Shown here: positions 46,893 to 54,570 of the stretch, in pieces
How positions within the stretch are numbered: position 1 is the stretch's first letter
Layout of the letters: each line of letters begins with the position of its first letter
DNA from: Streptomyces lydicus
GTDB lineage: Bacteria; Actinomycetota; Actinomycetes; Streptomycetales; Streptomycetaceae
Assembly: GCF_000717345.1 (NCBI RefSeq)
Contig: NZ_JNZA01000005.1
Span: 124,001 to 188,000 of the forward strand
Direction: 5' to 3'
Length of the DNA: 64,000 bases
Program-made: the position numbers and the translations under genes
The notes under the pieces: generated by a model
The model's database searches: none
What the model was told of the DNA's origin: nothing
What the model saw: only the letters and a program-made list of their open reading frames with translations

Positions 46893-46952
46893 GGATGCGA
46901 TTCCTTCGATCGTCGTGTGCCCGGTGAGGGTCGGTGTGGTGTCGGTGGGCGG

Positions 46953-47669
46953 TCAGTGGGCCAGCCGTACGGAGAACAGGTCGGAGGCGTCGGGCGGATC
47001 CTGGAGGTGGGCGGGGTCGAGGGTCCACTCCTTGCCGTCGCAGCGGAGCTTGACGGGGGCGGAACCGGGGCTGTCCTTGCCGCCGTCGCCGCCCTTGCCC
47101 CCCTTGCCGCCCTTGCCGTCTGTTCCGCCGCTTCCGCCACCGTCACCCTTCCCGCCGTCGTCGCCGGTGGCGGGTGCCGCGGTGCAGCGGGGGCCGACGA
47201 CGGCCTTCGCCTCCGCCTCGCCGTGCGCGGTGCTGGTTGCGGGGATGACCGAAGGACCCACCGCCTTGCGGGTGGTGACCTTGACGGCGAACGACGTCGG
47301 CCAGGAGTCCGGGGTGCAGGCGTCGAGCCCGGCGTCGTTGCGCCCGGCGAACCAGCGCGCGCTGTCGCAGGCCGCCGGGGACATGGCGCCGCGCCCGTTC
47401 AGCAGGTCCTCCCAGGCGGCCCGGTCGCTCTGGTAACTCCCGTCGCGCAGCCCGTCGAGAAGGTCCTCGGTCAGCAGGTCGCGGTACTTCTGCCCGGCGG
47501 CGAGCGCGGCCGCGTCGGCGGCGGTCTGCGCGCCGTTGCGGGTGGCCGCCGCCTGCCCGACGGCGAAGAAGGCGAGCGCGAGAAAGAGCAGGCCCCCGAC
47601 CGCCACGATGTAGAGCGGGAAAGCCTGCCCGGCGTCGCGCCCACTGCGGCGCGTGCGTGTGGCCGTCAC
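46953..47669 (-). CDS. TadG-like pilus assembly protein
   Basis: 238 residues. The short basic start is followed by the class III-like segment GQAFPLYIVAVGGLLFLALAFFA, a single helix with pseudopilin character, and NGAQTAADAAALAAGQKYRD, the usual TadG/Flp-assembly signature. The C-terminal half has several Cys (ACDSARWF, DACTPDSWP) and a long Gly/Asp/Lys linker (about 175-205). GTG 47669 start lies 20 bases after the pilin stop. Probably membrane-anchored with an extracytoplasmic domain. Confidence 0.8.
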   Translation of the reverse strand: MTATRTRRSGRDAGQAFPLYIVAVGGLLFLALAFFAVGQAAATRNGAQTAADAAALAAGQKYRDLLTEDLLDGLRDGSYQSDRAAWEDLLNGRGAMSPAACDSARWFAGRNDAGLDACTPDSWPTSFAVKVTTRKAVGPSVIPATSTAHGEAEAKAVVGPRCTAAPATGDDGGKGDGGGSGGTDGKGGKGGKGGDGGKDSPGSAPVKLRCDGKEWTLDPAHLQDPPDASDLFSVRLAH

Positions 47670-47689
47670 GGCGGTGGCGGCGCTACGGC

Positions 47690-47854
47690 CTAGATTCCGA
47701 CGACGTCGGAGATCTTGTTGGCGATGGCATTGGCGATCTGACTGCCGAAGTCCGTGGTCGACAGGACCAGAACGATCGCCACGACCACCGCGATGATGCC
47801 GAGGTACTCGATCGAGGTCTGTCCCCGGTCGTTCCCCAAAACCCGCTTCGCCAT
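47690..47854 (-). CDS. Flp-type pilin (54 residues)
   Basis: Small prepilin. A charged leader MAKRVLGNDRG is followed by QTSIEYLGIIAVVVAIVLV with the invariant Glu5-like residue after the G/Q processing site, then a short tail ending in SDVVGI. ATG 47854 has GGAGGGGAAG just upstream, an excellent ribosome-binding site. It is the likely major pilin, cleaved by the prepilin peptidase at 41.8 kb. TadG-like gene follows immediately. Confidence 0.85.
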   Translation of the reverse strand: MAKRVLGNDRGQTSIEYLGIIAVVVAIVLVLSTTDFGSQIANAIANKISDVVGI

Positions 47855-48298
47855 CGTCTTCCCCTCCATGGGCCGCCGTACCGCTCCGGTCCGGCTGGTC
47901 TGCCCCCGTGGTGTCGGCGCGGTCGGCCGCGCTCATGACACGAGAAAAGTACGCCGGAACGGTGGTCCTGGAACAGGGCTTCCGTACCCAATCCTCTTTC
48001 GGGGACACCGGCGGATCGCACAACGGCGCGTTTCGGCCACTCAGCCGCACCCTGTCCACCCCCGCTCCCCCTCCGGGACGCCGTCCCGTTTCCGTCGCCC
48101 ATGCGGACGGCCGGCGCCGGGTACGTGGCGCTCGGCCGACCATCGGTCCACCCACTGTGACACAACTCGTTGCTCCTGCGAAGGCGTTGACGGGAAGCGG
48201 GCCGTACAGCGGCCGCATCCGGCCGGTCACCGAGCGGCCCGGCGGCCCCGCCGCACACCGCGCCTCAGGTGCCGTGCCCGGGCAGCGGGCGCGGCTCC
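47855..48298. other. Gene-free region upstream of the Flp pilin (444 bases)
   Basis: No supported gene on either strand. It separates tadC from the pilin within an otherwise tightly packed locus and presumably holds a separate pilin promoter. Local A+T enrichment at about 47935-48000 is the best place for it. Confidence 0.5.
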
Positions 48299-49198
48299 TC
48301 AGTCGCCCATCAGGGACCCGAAGTTGGTGCCCGAGCCGAGGAAGAAACCGGCGATGAGCAGGATCATCGTGGCCGGGACCATGAACGTGGTGACCACCAT
48401 GGTGGCCTTGGGGACCGCCCGGGCGGCGCGGCGCCGGGCGTTCTGGGCGTCCGTACGGCGCATGTCGTTGGCGATCTGGATCAGCGTCTCGACGATCGGC
48501 GAGCCCAGCTCCTCGCCCTGCTGGAGGGCGGTGACGAACTGGGCCACCTGCTCGGAGTCGTTGCGTTTGCGCAGTTCGTCGAAGGCGGCGCGGCGGCTGA
48601 CGCCCATGTCCATCTGCCGGAGCGTGATGCGGAGTTCGTCGGCCCAGGGGCCCTCGTACTTCTCCGCGACCCGGTCCAGTGCCTGCCGGAAGCTCAGGCC
48701 CGCGCTGACGACGACCGCCAGCACGTCCAGAAAGTCCGGAAGGGTGCGTTCGATGGTGTCCTTGCGCTGGCGGATGGCCGCCCAGATGCCGACCTCGTTC
48801 CAGAAGAGGCCGAAGAGCACCATCAGGACGCCGAGAACCGGCTGGCCGCGCAGGAACATCACCAGCGCGCCGACGAAGCCGAGGAGGCCGTAGACCGCGC
48901 GGCGGGCGGCGTACCGGTCGACGGTCAGCCCGCCGGGGTTGCCGGCCAGGTCGATGCGGCGGCGGATGCGGGCGGTGCGCTTGTCCCCCATCAGCCGCAG
49001 GACCAGCGGGGCGTAGCGCATCCCGGCGCGGTCCACGGCCGAGCCGACGGCCGTCGTACGGGTCGCGCCGACCTCCAGCGACAGCGCCAGGTCGGGTGGC
49101 AGCCGGGCCTCGCGGCGGTAGAGGGCGATGCCGCAGCAGATGCCGACGACGGAGAGGGCGAAGGCCGCGGCCAGCAGAATTCCGATTCCCATACCCAT
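48299..49198 (-). CDS. tadC: TadC-like T2SS F-family membrane protein
   Basis: 299-residue inner-membrane platform protein. A helix at the N terminus is followed by a cytoplasmic part, two central helices (AVYGLLGFVGALVMFL, VLGVLMVLFGLFW), and the GspF domain: LPDFLDVLAVVVSAGLSFRQAL, QMDMGVSRRAAFDEL, VAQFVTALQQGEELGSPIVETL. A C-terminal helix ends it. It starts two bases after tadB ends. Confidence 0.88.
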   Translation of the reverse strand: MGMGIGILLAAAFALSVVGICCGIALYRREARLPPDLALSLEVGATRTTAVGSAVDRAGMRYAPLVLRLMGDKRTARIRRRIDLAGNPGGLTVDRYAARRAVYGLLGFVGALVMFLRGQPVLGVLMVLFGLFWNEVGIWAAIRQRKDTIERTLPDFLDVLAVVVSAGLSFRQALDRVAEKYEGPWADELRITLRQMDMGVSRRAAFDELRKRNDSEQVAQFVTALQQGEELGSPIVETLIQIANDMRRTDAQNARRRAARAVPKATMVVTTFMVPATMILLIAGFFLGSGTNFGSLMGD

Positions 49199-49200
49199 GC

Positions 49201-50148
49201 CTAGACGTCGATCTTGGAGAGGCGGCGGATGAAGAAGAAGCCGAGCCCGTAGAGGACGAAGGCCGCCACGACCGCGAGCTGCCCGAGGAAGGAGGAGGTC
49301 ATCCGGTCGATGGCGCCCGGAGCGATGCGGTTCATCAGCAGCAGGGTGCCGATGCCGAGCAGCGGCACGACGTAGGCGGTCACCACGACCTGGGAGAGCT
49401 GGGTGCGGACCTCGCGACGGGTCTCCTTGCGCTCCTCCAGGGTCTTGGTGAGGTTGCGCAGCGAGCCGACGACGGTGCCGCCGGCGCGGTTGGAGAGCAC
49501 CAGGGTGGTGACCAGGACGACCAGTTCGCGGGAGGGCAGGCGCTCGGCCAGCTCGCCGAGCGCGTCGTCGACGGAGTGGCCGACCGCCAGCTTGTCGGAG
49601 ACCATGGCCAGCTCCTCACCCGCCGGCGCCTCCAGCTCCTCGGCCGCCATGCCCAGCGCGGTCCGCAGCGCCAGTCCGGCCTGGGTGGCGTTGGCGAGGA
49701 TCCGGGAGAGCTCGGGCAGCTGGTTGATGAACTTCTCGATCCGCTTCTGCCGTTGCCAGTTGAGGAAGGCGAAGGCCGCCCAGACCGCGACCAGCGCCGC
49801 GATCGGGCCGAAGAACGGGGCGAGGGTGGCCTGGGCGATCAGCCACAGCGCGAGGACCGCCCCGAGCATGCCGACGAAGAACTCACCGGGGGTGACGTCC
49901 AGGCCGGTGGCGGTCAGCCGCAGGGCGAGCCGGCGGCCGAAGCGGGTGGCGCGCAGGGTCCGGTCGACGGAGGGGAAGCGGCGGCGCCGGCCGGTCACCG
50001 GCAGCCCGCGCTCGTCGGCGAGCCGGTCCACGACGGCCTGCCGCTGGGCGCGCCCGGCCGCGTACGTCCGTACGCCGGCGATGGCGAGCACCCCGCACAG
50101 CAGCGTGGCCCCGACGGTGAGCAGGGCGAGGTGGCTGCCGCCGGTCAT
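49201..50148 (-). CDS. tadB: TadB-like T2SS F-family membrane protein
   Basis: 315 residues. It has an N-terminal helix, a cytoplasmic linker, paired helices (FVGMLGAVLALWLIAQ, FGPIAALVAVWAAFAFL), the GspF domain (QLPELSRILANATQAGLALRTAL, VGHSVDDALGELAERL) and a C-terminal helix. It overlaps the tadA stop by four bases (ATGA), so it is coupled to the ATPase. Partner of TadC in the assembly platform. Confidence 0.88.
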   Translation of the reverse strand: MTGGSHLALLTVGATLLCGVLAIAGVRTYAAGRAQRQAVVDRLADERGLPVTGRRRRFPSVDRTLRATRFGRRLALRLTATGLDVTPGEFFVGMLGAVLALWLIAQATLAPFFGPIAALVAVWAAFAFLNWQRQKRIEKFINQLPELSRILANATQAGLALRTALGMAAEELEAPAGEELAMVSDKLAVGHSVDDALGELAERLPSRELVVLVTTLVLSNRAGGTVVGSLRNLTKTLEERKETRREVRTQLSQVVVTAYVVPLLGIGTLLLMNRIAPGAIDRMTSSFLGQLAVVAAFVLYGLGFFFIRRLSKIDV

Positions 50149-51485
50149 GAGGTGGCCTTCCGGGTGGCGAGCTGGGCTTCGGTGGCCGCCACCCCGAAGG
50201 CGGGCGGGACGGGCTCGCTGGCCATGAAGAGGCGTTCGGCGACCCGTCGGGGCAGCGGGAAGTAGCGGAAGCGGCCGTGCACGACGCGGTCGGCGCCCAT
50301 GGGTTCGGCGTCGAAGCGGCCGACCGTCGCGATCCGGTAGTCCTCGTGGCCGCGCGAGTCGAGGAGAGCGATCTCGCTGATCCGGCGGGAGCCGTCGGCG
50401 TGCCGGGTGAGCTGGACGATGCAGTCGACGGCGCTGTTGATCTGGTCCCGCAGCGCCTCGAAAGGGATCTTGACGTCCGACATGGAGGCCAGGGTCTGCA
50501 GCCGCATCAGGGCGTCCTCGGCGCTGTTGGCGTGCACGGTGGCCAGCGAGCCGTCGTGTCCGGTGGACATCGCCTGGAGCATGTCGAGCGTCTCGCCGCC
50601 GCGCACCTCACCGACGATGATGCGGTCGGGGCGCATGCGCAGGGAGTTGCGTACGAGGTCGCGGATGGTGATCCGGCCCTTGCCCTCCACGTTGGGCGGG
50701 CGGGACTCCAGCCGGATGACGTGGGACTGCTGGAGTTGGAGCTCGGCGGCGTCCTCGACGGTGATGATCCGCTCCCCGTCCGGGATCAGGCCGGAGAGCG
50801 CGTTGAGGAGCGTGGTCTTGCCGGCGCCGGTGGCTCCGGAGACCACCACGTTGAACTTGGCGCGCACCAGTCCCGCCAGCAGCATCAGCATCTGCTCGTC
50901 GAGGGTGCCCATGCCGATGAGTTCGGCGAGGGTGTAGGCGCGGGGGAAGCGGCGGATGGTGAGCGTGGCGCCGTTCAGGGCGAGCGGCGGGATGATGACG
51001 TTGACGCGCTCGCCGGACGGCAGCCGGGCGTCGACCATCGGATTGGACTCGTCCACGCGGCGGTTGACGGTGGAGACGATCCGCTCGATGGTCTGCATCA
51101 GCTGCTCGTGCGAGGCGAAGCGGACGGGGACCAGCTCGACCCGGCCGGACCGCTCCACGTACACCTGGTCCGGGCCGTTGACCATGATCTCGGTGACCGA
51201 GGCGTCCTCCAGCAGCGGCTCCAGGACGCCCAGGCCCAGCGCCTCGTCGACCACCCGCCGGATGAGCTGGGCGCGTTCGGCGGTGGACAGGACCGGTCCC
51301 TCGCGGCTGATGATGTGGCCCAGCACCCGCTCCAGCCGCGAGCGGCGTTCGGCCGCGGCCAGCGAGGACATCTCGGCGAGGTCGATCTCCTCCAACAGCT
51401 TGGCGCGGTAGCTGGCGACCATATGGCTGTCGTGGCGCGCCTCCCCAGCCGGTTCGGGTGCGACGATCCGGGCTTTCAGACTCAT
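50145..51485 (-). CDS. tadA: TadA/CpaF-type secretion ATPase
   Basis: 446-residue hexameric ATPase that powers Flp pilus assembly. N-terminal domain at about 25-150 (LGVLEPLLEDASVTEIMVNG). Walker A SGATGAGKTTLLNAL (about 212-226). Asp box ITVEDAAELQL. Walker B DRIIVGEVRGGETLDML (about 285-301) and His box GSLATVHANSAEDAL. ATG 51485 overlaps the upstream TadE-like stop (ATGA). It is in a run of overlapping genes from 53.8 kb down to 48.3 kb. Confidence 0.95.
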   Translation of the reverse strand: MSLKARIVAPEPAGEARHDSHMVASYRAKLLEEIDLAEMSSLAAAERRSRLERVLGHIISREGPVLSTAERAQLIRRVVDEALGLGVLEPLLEDASVTEIMVNGPDQVYVERSGRVELVPVRFASHEQLMQTIERIVSTVNRRVDESNPMVDARLPSGERVNVIIPPLALNGATLTIRRFPRAYTLAELIGMGTLDEQMLMLLAGLVRAKFNVVVSGATGAGKTTLLNALSGLIPDGERIITVEDAAELQLQQSHVIRLESRPPNVEGKGRITIRDLVRNSLRMRPDRIIVGEVRGGETLDMLQAMSTGHDGSLATVHANSAEDALMRLQTLASMSDVKIPFEALRDQINSAVDCIVQLTRHADGSRRISEIALLDSRGHEDYRIATVGRFDAEPMGADRVVHGRFRYFPLPRRVAERLFMASEPVPPAFGVAATEAQLATRKATS

Positions 51486-51931
51486 CGCGGGGCTGCTCCT
51501 TCGTCCGTACGCGGTCCGAGCGCGCGGGGTGTGGCGGGGCGGGGCATGGTGGCACTGCGGGTGGCGGGGCCGAAGTCGTCGATACCGGGGACGATGGAGG
51601 GGATGCGCACCCGGGCGGTGGCCCGGGCCTCGTCGCCGCCCTCGCTCACCGTGATGCCCGCGCCGCGCGCGACCCAGCCGCTCATCGCGGCCAGGCCGGC
51701 GCTGCGCGGATCGGTCTCGCGGTCGGCCGGGTCCATCGAGGCGGTGCGGGCCGCGGCCCGGGCCCCGGTGCCGGCCTGCTGGACGGCGTACGCGGCCAGC
51801 CCGAGCTGGACCACGGCCAGCGCGACGACCAGCAGGATCGGCAGGAACCCGAGGAACTCGATGGACACCTGGCCGCGGTCGCGGCGGGGTGACCGCCGGC
51901 GGGGCCGGGCGGCGCTGCGGACGGTGCTCAT
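51482..51931 (-). CDS. TadE-like pseudopilin 2
   Basis: 149 residues. A basic N terminus leads to DRGQVSIEFLGFLPILLVV, the TadE processing site and hydrophobic helix with conserved Glu. AAYAVQQAGTGARAAARTAS and an extracytoplasmic domain rich in acidic residues follow. ATG 51931 overlaps the stop of the preceding TadE-like gene, and its own stop overlaps the tadA start. Confidence 0.85.
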   Translation of the reverse strand: MSTVRSAARPRRRSPRRDRGQVSIEFLGFLPILLVVALAVVQLGLAAYAVQQAGTGARAAARTASMDPADRETDPRSAGLAAMSGWVARGAGITVSEGGDEARATARVRIPSIVPGIDDFGPATRSATMPRPATPRALGPRTDEGAAPR

Positions 51932-52311
51932 CCTCGCTCCTCCTTGGCGGCGCCGGCCGTGCCGGTGACCTTCCCGGGGAAGGCGCCGGCGCCGGGGAAC
52001 AGCACCGGCACCTCGAGGTGGACGGTGGCCTTCCACAGGCCGGCGTCGGGCACGCAGGAGGTCGTGGCACCCGCCCGCCAGGCGGACGGCAGCTGCTCCC
52101 CGGCGGCGGACCGGCAGGCGCCCTCGCCGCCGCCCTCGGTCGCGGTGGCGGCCCGCGCGCCCCGGTCCGCGGCGTGCGCGGCGAGCGAGTAGGTGTACCC
52201 GATCAGCACGCACTGCCAGAGCAGGACGAGGACCAGCAGGATCAGCGGGAGCAGCCCCATGAACTCCACGGAGACCTGCCCCCGGTCGTCGCCGCCCAGC
52301 GGGCGCCGCAC
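51928..52311 (-). CDS. TadE-like pseudopilin 1
   Basis: 127 residues beginning RRPLGGDDRGQVSVEFMGLL and continuing LILLVLVLLWQCVLIGYTYS, a class III prepilin-like segment. A short extracytoplasmic part with two Cys (GACRS, TTSCVPD) follows, which could form a disulfide. GTG 52311 lies three bases after the TadZ stop. Together with the second TadE-like gene it forms a minor-pilin pair. Confidence 0.85.
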   Translation of the reverse strand: MRRPLGGDDRGQVSVEFMGLLPLILLVLVLLWQCVLIGYTYSLAAHAADRGARAATATEGGGEGACRSAAGEQLPSAWRAGATTSCVPDAGLWKATVHLEVPVLFPGAGAFPGKVTGTAGAAKEERG

Positions 52312-52314
52312 CGC

Positions 52315-53757
52315 TCAGCCCTCCTCGTAGGGGCCGGCCGGGTCGAACGGCCCCGGGCCGCCGGCCGCCGCGGCGGAGCCCCGCCGCGCCCCGAACCGGG
52401 AGCCGGACCCCGCAGCGGACCCCGGGACCGCCCCCGGGGTCGGACCCGGACCCGTCCCGGAACCGGGAGCCGCCCCCGCCGCTATGGCCTTGCGCCTGCG
52501 CCCGGTCAGCGAGGGGCGCGCCCGGTGGCTGCCGCGGCCCTGGCGGGCGGCCGGCGCGTCGACCAGGCCCAGTTCGCCGGCCAGCGCCCACAGCGCCTGC
52601 TTGACCGTCGACCGGCCGTCCAGGTCCTGCATCCGGCCCGCGTCGACGCAGGGCTGGAGCTCCTTGAAGGCGGCCGGGACGTGGGTGCGGGCCACCTGGG
52701 TGCCGGTGGCCTTGGCGACCAGCGGCGGCTGGATCTCGGTGTTGCGGGTCAGCCGGTTGACGACCGTCGTGGTCTCCTCCGCCTTGCGGATCTGGAGCCG
52801 GTCCCACAGCCGCACCTGCCGCTTGGCGGCCCGTACGGCCACCACGTCCGGGGTGGTCACCAGCAGCGCCACATCGGCGAGTTCGACGGCCGCGGCGTTC
52901 GCGGACTGCATCTGCGAGCCGCAGTCGACCAGCACCACTTCGTAGCGGGAGCGCAGCGCGCCGATGATCTGGCGGGCCGCCCGGTCGTCGACCTCCTCGC
53001 CGCGCTCGCCCTCCTCCGGCGCCAGCAGCAGCCCGAGGCCGGTGTGGTGGTCGTGCACCGCGTCCTGGAGGACCCGTACGGAGATGTCCGAGATGCCGGC
53101 CAGGTCGACGACCGAGCGGCGGAACTGCACGTCCAGATAGGAGGCCACGTCACCGGACTGAAGATCGAGGTCCACCAGGGCGACGCTGCGGCCGGCGGCC
53201 CGCGCGGCCAGCGCCAGATGGACGGCGGTGACGGTGGTGCCGACCCCGCCCTTGGCGCCGGTCACGGTCACCAGCGTGCCGCTCGGCCCGGGCGCCGCGT
53301 CCGGGTTTCCCCCCAGGTGCACCCGTACGCCCGCGGACCACTGGGCGGCGGCCTGCACCCGGGCGGCCAACTCGTCGTAACCGAGCGGGAGTCCGACGAT
53401 GCCGCGGGCGCCGGCGTCCATCGCCGCGGAGAACAGCGCGGGCCCGGCGTCGGCGGTGATCAGGACGACGCCGACGGCGGGGAAGCGCAGCGCCACCTCG
53501 CGGATCAGCTCCAGCGCCGGCGTGGGGCCGATCCGCTCGTGGACCAGCACGACCTCGGGCAGCGCCTCGACGGCGGCGGCCGGGCCCGCCGGGGACGGGG
53601 CGCCGGCCCCCTGGGCGGCCGCGGCCAGCGCGTCGACCAGTGCGGTCGAGTCGGCGACGGCGGGCGCGGGTTCGGCGTCCGGCAGCTGGCTCAGCAGCGC
53701 GGACACCGTGCGGGCGGCGTCCGGGTCGCCGACCGCCGGGAGGATACGGATGGTCAC
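52315..53757 (-). CDS. TadZ/CpaE-like AAA ATPase
   Basis: 480 residues. The N-terminal receiver-like domain (about 1-150) is followed by a ParA/MinD-type ATPase with deviant Walker A TGAKGGVGTTVTAVHLA (about 166-182), VALVDLDLQSGDVASYL, and LVDCGSQMQSANAAAVELAD. The C-terminal 80 residues are a Gly/Ala/Pro-rich tail. CpaE/TadZ proteins position the pilus apparatus. GTG 53757 start. It follows the CpaB-like gene by 13 bases. Confidence 0.9.
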   Translation of the reverse strand: MTIRILPAVGDPDAARTVSALLSQLPDAEPAPAVADSTALVDALAAAAQGAGAPSPAGPAAAVEALPEVVLVHERIGPTPALELIREVALRFPAVGVVLITADAGPALFSAAMDAGARGIVGLPLGYDELAARVQAAAQWSAGVRVHLGGNPDAAPGPSGTLVTVTGAKGGVGTTVTAVHLALAARAAGRSVALVDLDLQSGDVASYLDVQFRRSVVDLAGISDISVRVLQDAVHDHHTGLGLLLAPEEGERGEEVDDRAARQIIGALRSRYEVVLVDCGSQMQSANAAAVELADVALLVTTPDVVAVRAAKRQVRLWDRLQIRKAEETTTVVNRLTRNTEIQPPLVAKATGTQVARTHVPAAFKELQPCVDAGRMQDLDGRSTVKQALWALAGELGLVDAPAARQGRGSHRARPSLTGRRRKAIAAGAAPGSGTGPGPTPGAVPGSAAGSGSRFGARRGSAAAAGGPGPFDPAGPYEEG

Positions 53758-53770
53758 CTGAGCCTCCGGG

Positions 53771-54487
53771 TCACTTGTCGCCGTCGAGGGTGTACGTGCG
53801 CTGGCCGGGCGGGACGCCGGCCGCGCTGCCGGGGGCGAGCAGGGCAAGCCGTACGTGCGAGGCGAACGACTCGGCGTAGGCGACCCGTTGGGCGTCCTGG
53901 GTGTTCAGCGCGAAGGTGATCGGGACCGCCTCCCCGGCCTGCCGGCCCGTAGTGGTGGCGCCGGGATCCTTGGCCTCCAGCGGCGTCAGCTTGCCGACGT
54001 CGATGACCTGGGCCCCGACGACGATGACTTTGGAGACCGGCTTGTCCTCGGGGCGCTTGCCCTCGAAGGTGGCGTAGATGTTCACCCGCGCACCGGGGTT
54101 GATCTTTCCGGCGACACCGGTGGCCGCGTCGATCATGATGGCGATCTCCTGCTGCCCGGCCTTGAGCGCGGGCCGCTCGACGATCATGTCCTCCTGGAGC
54201 AGCGACCCCTTCTTCAGCGGCGTCACCGCGATCTTGCCGCTGACCTTGTCCAGATCGGTCACGGCGGTCGGCGGCAGCCAGCGCTGCGGCATCGTCACCT
54301 TCTCGAACTGCCCGGGATCCAGCGCTTTATAGGCGGCGACGTCCGTCTTCAGCCGGTAGGCGGTCTTTTCGGGACCGACCTTGGACTCGACGTTCTTGAT
54401 CACCGACAGCACGCCGACGAACGCAGCGATCGCGCAGAGGACCGACAGGAGCAGCAGGATCACTCCGCGGCGCTGGCGTGAGTTCAT
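53771..54487 (-). CDS. cpaB: CpaB/RcpC-like SAF-domain pilus protein
   Basis: 238 residues with one N-terminal helix (about 8-28, ILLLLSVLCAIAAFVGVLSV) and a SAF domain (about 45-110, WLPPTAVTDLDKVSGKIAVT, GSLLQEDMIVERPA). The RcpC-like domain follows: EIAIMIDAATGVAGKINPGARVNI. ATG 54487. Periplasmic-type assembly protein, here extracytoplasmic. First of the conserved tad core genes after the repeat protein. Confidence 0.85.
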   Translation of the reverse strand: MNSRQRRGVILLLLSVLCAIAAFVGVLSVIKNVESKVGPEKTAYRLKTDVAAYKALDPGQFEKVTMPQRWLPPTAVTDLDKVSGKIAVTPLKKGSLLQEDMIVERPALKAGQQEIAIMIDAATGVAGKINPGARVNIYATFEGKRPEDKPVSKVIVVGAQVIDVGKLTPLEAKDPGATTTGRQAGEAVPITFALNTQDAQRVAYAESFASHVRLALLAPGSAAGVPPGQRTYTLDGDK

Positions 54488-54570
54488 GGGGGAGGAACCT
54501 CGATCGGGACGGGGGACGGTGGGGCGGGGCCGGGTGCCGGGGACGGTCGGCGCGGCCGGGCGGGACGGTC

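Noticed and set aside
47080..47160. Short GGC/AAG-type repeats considered as a DNA repeat element
   Set aside because: They encode the Gly/Lys/Asp linker of the TadG-like protein.
47908..48357. 149-residue plus-strand frame in the gap before the Flp pilin
   Set aside because: Low-complexity, no ribosome-binding site, runs antisense into tadC; codon pattern not coding-like.
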